Below, piece after piece: positions 57,498-64,000 of a DNA stretch of 64,000 nucleotides; position 1 is the first letter of the stretch, and each line of letters opens with the position of its first letter. The position numbers were made by a program, and so were the translations under genes. Source of the DNA: Berberis thunbergii (lineage: Eukaryota > Streptophyta > Magnoliopsida > Ranunculales > Berberidaceae); contig QNQO01000649.1 of assembly GCA_003290165.1 (NCBI GenBank), positions 124,001-188,000 of the forward strand, in the 5' to 3' direction. A model generated the notes under the pieces. That model was not told the DNA's origin. It saw nothing but the letters and a program-made list of their open reading frames with translations, and did not search any database.

Positions 57498-59282
57498 CCT
57501 TTCTCTTAAATTGTTTGTTTGGTTGAATTTTTAGTATTCACGACGGGTATAATCATAATGTGCTCCCACTAAGTTTGTAAATCTTTTTTATTAATAATAA
57601 AGGTTTCACATATCATAGTTGTCCCTCCCTTTTAGAGGTTTTATTAAATAAAATATTTAACTGCATTAAGAATTCAAGTTGATCAAATAGATCCAAATCA
57701 CACTATAAAGGTTTAAGGTTCGAACTCAGCCAATGACATGAAATTCAATTAAAACACCGGCTATCCTTTAAAAAAACAAAAATTCTTCACATGGGACCTC
57801 CATCAAAAGAGTTGTTCTGCATGCAATGGTGCCTATCCAAAATATGCAAAAATAAATAAATAGAATAAAGAGTCGTTGCACAGTGGCCAAGAATTGTGAT
57901 TTCATTTTTCGAGTTAATTTCGATCTCTTAATTTTAAGAAATATTTTAGATTGTAAAGAAAAAATGTAAAATTTTTTAGAATAACATGAAATATATATAA
58001 TGAATTTTGAGAGTATATGAAATATGAGAAAAAAAAATAAAGATGCAAGTAAATAAATCTATTAAATGAAGTATAAATACTAAAAAAATGAAATTAACAT
58101 ATAATTAGAAATTAGGAGGTGATTTTAAAATTCAATATATAAGTTGAAGAAATGATCATTAATAGGGGGTAGTTTCAAAAATTAATAAATAATTAGAAGA
58201 ACATAAAATTTAAAAAAAAAAAAAAAAAACTCCAAATTTTACAAAAAAAAACCCAAATTGTTTCCAACAAAACCCTAAAAATGTAACTTTTGATAACTGA
58301 TTTTCCGTATATTACGAACAGAAAATTCACGAAAAAATCCTGATATTTTATAATAAAATAATCAAAATTTTACCCTTCTTCTTTTCGTAATTAAAAAAAA
58401 AATAAAAAACGAAAATCTCATTCCTTTTGACACTGGCATTAGCTAACTAACCCCAACCAAATCCTCATGGCTCAAAACTGAAATATGTCCAAATTTTCTA
58501 AAGTTATACATCCATTAACGCGTATGTCAAGGGCTTTGTCAATGCGCTTAATACTTCTTGGCTTAAGAATGTTACCAGCACGACCGCAAAAATATGAGTC
58601 GTTTTAGATGGTGAGGAAACGGACGAGATAGGGGGTTTTGACCCCTTCCCCTCAAGATTCACATGGGTATGTATCTCGAGGGGGACAGAGGGTCACACCC
58701 CCTCCCTCTCCATTTAGGATCACTCATAGTAAGAGATAAGGGTGACATAGGGAAACTTTTTGACAGGGATAACATATGACATGGCTTGATTGAATTAATT
58801 TGTGAACTTGAGAAACTCTCAATACCAAAAATATCGTTCCCAGTGAATGATATGAATGGTTGAGATATGAACATGATCCGCACTTATTTTTCTCCAGCTG
58901 CCCCACTAGATTCCCATTTCCCAAAACCAAGGAAGGAAAAAAGGTCGGTAGCTTTTGAGGTGGGTTTTGTTTCCCCTCCTCATCTCTCATCCTCTCATGA
59001 TGGCTTGTCAAGTTGTGCTTTTTCAATCAATATATTATATACCCAAAGTTATTTTCAACGAAATTTATGTGTATATGATCATCATATACCATGGTAGAAT
59101 ATTATTGTAGGTAGATTTTTGCCAGCAACGCTGGCTAGCTAGCTAGCTAGTCTTCCAAAACTCTTGAGTACAGAAACGTGTCTTTTCTATTTATTCAATT
59201 CTGGTTTGATGTATATCTAGGCTGTGTTTGTTTCAAAAGAAAAGATTCCAGCTTGATTTGAGCATCATAGGGGCTTGTTTCA
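57498..59282. other. Intergenic, no gene seen
   Basis: AT-rich, with A-runs near 58212-58228, a GC-richer island at 58610-58720 and a CTAGCTAGCTAGCTAG run near 59133-59150. Frames at 58659-59097 lack domains. Confidence 0.5.
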
Positions 59283-60395
59283 AAAGCGTCATAGCTTAGC
59301 TTGTTTCAAAAGAAAAGTTTTGGCGTTGATGATAGTGTATCACACAAAAACCAATTTCAGAGAGAAATCATTAATAGATTCAGAGCTTCTTCTCAGCATT
59401 CTGTTTTTGTTCCTGATTTACAAGCTGAAGTAAATCTTATGAAGAAAGAAATTGCCCAACTCAAGCAAGGTCAAACTTGGCTTGAATAGCAATTGGTGAA
59501 TCTTCAGATTCCCCATACATTTCCTCATAACGAAGAATTTTTTTCATCTTCCATTATTGATGATCTGGGAACTACTCATGCATTTCTCAACGGAATGAAT
59601 ACAATCACATATCACAAATGGTATATTAATGTAACTTTGTTTCTTAACCAAAACTACAAAATTAATATCATTGCTCTTGTTGATTCATAAGTTGATTTGA
59701 ACTGTGTTGCTGAAGGTTAATTCCCTCCCATTTTTACAAAAAAAACCACACAACAGTTATTTACTACAAACAACAAACTTCATGTTCAATATAAACTTGT
59801 TGGTACTCACATTTGCCAGGAAAAGATCTGTATTAAACAAGATTTTTTGCTAGTTAAGGATATGAGCCAAAAGATTATTTTGGGAACTCCCTTCTTAACT
59901 ACAATTTATCCATTTAATGTTACAGATATTGGTATTTCTACCAATATTCTTGGCAGTGAAGTTCTCTTAAAGTTTTTATGCAAAACAAAAGTTGCAGAAA
60001 TACATTCTCTATAAACAGAGAATTGCTTTCTTAATTTTATAACTCAAAAACGCCAACACTTAAATTTTTTAAAACAAAAAACAGCTTATCATCGCATTGA
60101 TGATCAACTCAAAGATTCACAAGCTCAATCTAGAATTATTCATTTTAAAGAACAATTATCTTCTGAGCTCTGTTCTAATCTTTCCAATGCCTTTTGGAAT
60201 AAAAAGTATCATATGGTTCGGTTGCCATATGACTATTCTTTTCGTGAACCTCGAATTTCAACCAAGTCTCGTCCTATAAAATGAATTCTGAGTTAATGAA
60301 ATTCTGTAAATATGGAATTCAAGGTTTACTGTCCAAAAACTTGATTCGTCCTTCCAAATTCCCATGAAGTTGTGCAGACAAAAGACCTTATATGG
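59283..60395 (+). pseudogene. Endogenous pararetrovirus-like polyprotein fragment, decayed
   Basis: One continuous reading frame with in-frame stops (59487, 59688, 59718, 60012) and a one-base loss near 60280. It shows a coiled-coil-like stretch, a YHKWYI segment, a retropepsin-like block (an ALVDS...DLNC motif with an ILGTPF partner) and the linker leading to reverse transcriptase (NAFWNKK, then IRPS). This order and wording resemble polyproteins of plant Caulimoviridae-like endogenous elements. It ends before the reverse transcriptase core, where duplicated TFL1-downstream DNA begins. No capsid, LTR or replication-competent structure is present. An unusual LTR element is the main alternative. 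Confidence 0.6.
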
Positions 60396-61968
60396 TCATG
60401 TAGTAGTTTTATAACCATATATGGTCATGAGTGTTTTGTTGTTCAGTTTCTTGTGATATAAATATATATAATCATTGGCCTTTGCTTGTTATCTTTTGAT
60501 ATATAGCCCAAATCAAACAGATCTAGTGTGAAACTTCAATAACGTCTAAAATCTATATTACAATTCAGAGTGGTGTTTTACTATTCCCTCAAATTTAATA
60601 CATTTCTCAACTTCAATAACGTCTAAACTTCAATACCCTCAAATTTAATACATTTCCCAACTTTTAATCATAATCATCTTTTATCTCTAATTCTTTTAAT
60701 TTGACTTTGTCCCAGTCAGAAATGAATAGTAAAACACCACTCTGAATTGTAATATAGATTTGAGGGTTGAGATTCATTAATGATGGCGTATTTGTAAATA
60801 TAAAACAAGTAGAAGGGCAAAAATAATGAAAACTTTTGAAAAAAGTTGGTGGAATGTACATGTGGCGGAGAGAGAAAATATTGTGTTTTGCTTTTAGCAA
60901 AATGAAAATTATCATAATTATCTACATCATTATCGAATTTTGATAAAGTTAATATCGTTGAATGCATTTTTTTAAGAACTTTCCAACAAAATCAGTGATC
61001 AATACGAGTGTTAAAATTTTAAAAATATATATTCTATAATTAAAAAACATATAAAGTATTTCACGTTTTTAATATTTTTCAAAGCAATGACACATGCCGA
61101 TCATACTAGAAAAATAAGTCGGGCCTCTTAATGCACATTTAAACTTCATATTTTCGCTAATTCAAAAATTGGGGAAGAACTCATTATTGACATTTAAATT
61201 TTTTTCTCAAATGATTCAAATTTGACTAACTCTAAAATTTATAATATATATTTTTACCTTAAAATAAGCTTATACTTCAATATTGATTCAAAGCCAAAAT
61301 GAGGATAGTGAAAGAGATATTCAGTACAAAATATTTAGCAAAAATAAAATTATATGGACTGCCAACGGCACGGGGCATACTCTAGTATTATACATGTTAA
61401 GAGAACAGAAATTAGCTGCAGAAAGAAACAAAAGTGTAACGAAATTGATATATGGGATTCAAAGGCTCCAAACATCAAAAACGATTTTTCTAAAGGACAA
61501 ATTTGGACCATCTTGCCCAAGAACTATGTTTTTCATTAATTCATTTGAGCTGAAAATTTGAGAATGTAAGCAAATTAATGCCAAGAATAATTTGTTGAAA
61601 TACAATTTTTCTAAAGGAAAAATTTGGACCAACTTGCCAAAGAACTATGTTTTTCGTTAATTCATTTGAGCTGAAATTTTGAGAATATAAGCAAATTAAT
61701 GCCAATAATAATTTTTTGAAATTATGTTGGATTCAACAAAATATCATTGTGATAACAACTTAATTCAGATCTTGTTGCACTTACATAATGAACTGTATAT
61801 TTTTTTTCTTTGTTTGAGGTAAATTTTTGGGGGAATGTATGGGATTAAAGTTAGTAACATTGTTAAATTGGACACACTTATGAAGATACTGTCAAAACAA
61901 TATATGACATCGCACCCTCATGTTTTTATGTTTACTACCAAGGATATTGGTATTGTGGTTAGGGTTTT
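60396..61968 (+). repeat. Duplicated TFL1-downstream segment
   Basis: 60403-60540 matches about 49321-49460, and 61387-61968 matches about 49472-49960, same order and strand. The DNA between (60541-61386) is extra here and includes the inverted repeat at 60549-60761. An internal tandem duplication of about 117 bp (61485-61600 and 61606-61715, both with CTAAAGGA and GAACTATGTTTTTC) is also extra. No PEBP exon was found here. Confidence 0.8.
60549..60761. repeat. Perfect 37-bp inverted repeat
   Basis: Left arm 60549-60585 and right arm 60725-60761 are exact reverse complements (core CAATTCAGAGTGGTGTTTTA), with about 139 bp between. The loop holds short direct repeats of CCCTCAAATTTAATACATTT. 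Looks like a foldback insertion. Confidence 0.75.
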
Positions 61969-62613
61969 TGATGTAGGAGGATCCGAGTCAGATGATGCTG
62001 AGTTGTCAGATAGTACGTTGTTGGTGCTGAGATACCATGAGTTGGCAGATCAGTGCAAAGATAGCAGAAAATCGTGATTTTTTCCTAATTGGGGCAGTTT
62101 TTTGTGTGTTTCGGTATTTTGGCGATAACTTTGGCTACAGTTCTCAGAATTGCGCATATGACTCCAATTCGGAAAGCTCTTGGCGGCGCACACGACATGG
62201 TCATGCATCTATGCTCGGTGCACATATTTTTAAGGCCAAAATCCACTATTTTCCCTCCCAAATCCACAAATTTAGTAGGTTTTCTCTTTTCTAGTAATAT
62301 TTCAATTATTGCTTAGGAAGTTATTTTGAACCCGATTTGGGCCAGATTTTTGATAGATTTTTTATTTTATTACGTATTTCATTTTAGCTTGATTATTGGG
62401 ATTTTTCTATTTTTGGTAAAATTCTAATAATGTCGAATTTTAGCTATATAGCCAGGCTTGTGGGCTGATTTAGATATACTTTTGATTTTGATAATTTGAA
62501 TTGAACATTAGAGTATTTCTCTGTTTTTTGAATAATTCTCTTGTGTTCTTCCCTGTGAACTATCTATTAGAACCAGCCTGCGGGATTATCGTATTTTATG
62601 TGCCGTTGGCACA
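61969..62613 (+). repeat. Gypsy LTR-like segment related to element E
   Basis: Begins TGATGTAGGAGGATCC, where element E LTRs begin TGATGCAGGAGGG. Its last 110 bp match the ends of those LTRs (TGAACATTAGAG, TTCCCTGTGAACT, CCAGCCTGCGGGATTATCG). It interrupts the duplicated segment just after AGGGTTTT, as seen by comparison with about 49951-49965. No second LTR, internal DNA or target duplication was seen: probably a solo or truncated LTR. Confidence 0.6.
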
Positions 62614-63060
62614 ATAAAAGTTAAAAACTTGTCAAAATATGATCACCCTTGAGTTTTCAATACCACCATCATCAATAATTGAAGAAAATTAAATAAATAT
62701 AAAAAATGTTGGGTATGGGAGTCGAACCCATGCATTCTTGATTCTTTAAGTTCTATGCGATCCGTTAGATTCATATATTTGGTTAAATTTCAGTCGTCTT
62801 TTATCTCTCACCCCAATCAACATCATATTTTGTATATATAACAAGGGTATTTCTCATGTTGTTGACACGATAAAAGTTTAACATGATAAATAAATTTTAT
62901 TCTACTTTAAATATCAAGATAAATAAATATTAAAATGTTGGGTATGAGAATCGAACCTATGCACTTTTGGTGCTTTAAGTTTTATGTGATTCGTTAGATT
63001 CTTATATTTGAGTAAATCACAGTTGTCTTTTATCTCCAACCACAAACACCGTTCTGATTT
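62614..63060. repeat. Diverged tandem repeat, about 235-bp unit
   Basis: AATGTTGGGTATGGGAGTCG and AATGTTGGGTATGAGAATCG at about 62705 and 62935 begin matching stretches through GTTAGATTC and CTTTTATCTC. TCGAACCCATGC-like sequence resembles the complement of a tRNA B box, so the unit may be SINE-related. Confidence 0.55.
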
Positions 63061-63259
63061 TAATATAGAATAAATATAATACTATTAGTTTTCTCGCGAT
63101 AGTGGTTGATGAACACATGAAATATAAATATAAGGCATATAAGAATGAATTTTAGTTTTATACATTATGATTTTTTTCTTGATAATAATTTGTGTCTCTG
63201 TCTATAACATAGTAATTGAAATTCATTGTTATGTGCGTAGTTTCATTAGATATCCTAAA

Positions 63260-63615
63260 AAAGACCTCTGAATTTTTCAGGAACCCCCAAAAGCCCTCCT
63301 AATCTTTTGGACATTCCGAAAAGCCCCCTCGTTCAATTACAAAAATGTCTTTCCCTAACACAAATTATGATGTTGCCCCTACCCATTCACAAAATTTCAA
63401 ACTTACCCCTTCTCATTCATCAAATCTCGAAAATTCCTTCCACGATATTGAGCTTACCCATTCAAAAAAAAAAAATCCAAACTTACCCCACACCAAATCT
63501 TGAAAATGCCCATTCATCCCTCCCATTCTCATTCTCCAAATTACAAAAACGTCCATCCCTCTACAAATTAGGATATTGCCCCTACTCATTCGCAAAATTT
63601 TGAAATTGCCCCACC
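63260..63615. repeat. Degenerate minisatellite
   Basis: Repeating units of about 30-40 bp built on GCCCCTACCCATTCACAAAA / TCGAAAATTCC / CTTACCCC. Open frames here are artefacts. Confidence 0.6.
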
Positions 63616-63616
63616 A

Positions 63617-63700
63617 AGTGTTCTAAAACTCGTTAGGCGCTGGAGGGGCAACGAGCAGGTTCCTAGCGCCTAGGCGGTCTTAGGTTTTGTATTATGACTT
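63617..63700. repeat. GC-rich repeat end
   Basis: CAAGTGTTCTAAAACTCGTT followed by AGGCGC and TAGCGCCTAGGCGG: same style of GC island as 11288-11400. AT-rich DNA follows to the end of the window with no gene seen. Confidence 0.4.
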
Positions 63701-64000
63701 TAATAATTTACAAAATTAAGCATAATACTTTATCAATTACATCCAATTTAGTGCCAATATACATATGCAAAATTTAAAAACATGAAAAATTAACAATCAT
63801 GAACAAAATTTATTAAAACTCAAATGACTGAAATTGGTCATGATAGGTACTTTATATAAATTTGAATTTGTGGACAAATATCCAAACCTATTCTTTTATT
63901 TTTCTTCAAATTGCATGAATAACCTTAGTCATGTTTGTTAAAATCTACATTAATAAAATTAGTACCGGCAGATCCTTTGAGAATTCTATTAAGTAATCAT

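Noticed and set aside
59126..59152. AGCT tandem run as a regulatory site
   Set aside because: Simple tetranucleotide repeat with no gene beside it.

Overview
This window is nuclear DNA from a flowering plant, most likely a woody eudicot. It is AT-rich, full of nested LTR retrotransposons of both plant superfamilies, and carries CACTA and hAT DNA transposons. Its clearest host genes are a pentatricopeptide-repeat (PPR) gene and a tandem pair of TERMINAL FLOWER 1-type (PEBP family) genes with the canonical plant four-exon structure. No rRNA gene, CRISPR array or bacterial-type operon was seen. The species cannot be named from the sequence alone.

Layout. (1) 0.1-4.2 kb: a decayed PPR gene on the minus strand, split by a very young internally deleted Ty3/gypsy element (769-3898, target duplication AAATT). 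(2) 5.2-9.4 kb: remnant of a minus-strand Ty1/copia element containing an unusually long gypsy LTR (5522-8600). (3) 10.2-44.2 kb: CACTA (En/Spm) territory. One CACTA 5' end at 10229 is followed by captured pieces of a NUP93 nucleoporin gene and an XTH gene. A second 5' end at 11661 is followed by the start of a TNP2-type transposase at 12151. The matching second CACTA gene reappears only at 42.6-43.3 kb, because other elements fill the space between: gypsy A (12.8-22.5 kb), gypsy B with an Athila-type LTR joined into it (22.5-28.3 kb), copia C (28428-33193) and copia D (33727-41278). (4) 44.2-48.0 kb: AT-rich intergenic DNA with a dispersed repeat, a SINE-like unit and a foldback MITE.

(5) 48.1-53.7 kb: the gene pair. 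The first copy (48138-49178) is an intact four-exon TFL1-like gene encoding 173 residues, with a TATA box. The second (52459-53744) is a pseudogene with two frame breaks in exon 1, a lost splice donor and a damaged acceptor. A 927-bp hAT element with a perfect 8-bp target duplication lies between them. (6) 54.1-56.4 kb: a short gag-protease-only gypsy element, minus strand. (7) 59.3-60.4 kb: a decayed endogenous pararetrovirus-like polyprotein fragment. (8) 60.4-62.0 kb: a second copy of the DNA found just downstream of the intact TFL1 gene, without the gene, followed by a gypsy LTR-like segment. (9) 62.6-64.0 kb: diverged tandem repeats, a minisatellite and the GC-rich end of another repeat.

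How it fits together: the only gene likely to work as read here is the TFL1-like gene, whose family represses flowering and keeps meristems indeterminate. Everything else looks like mobile DNA or gene remains. Element order is readable from target duplications (AAATT, TTTAC, TTTCA, TCTTG, AACCCAAG), so insertion history can be reconstructed. All family names come from recognised protein motifs and element structure, not from any search.
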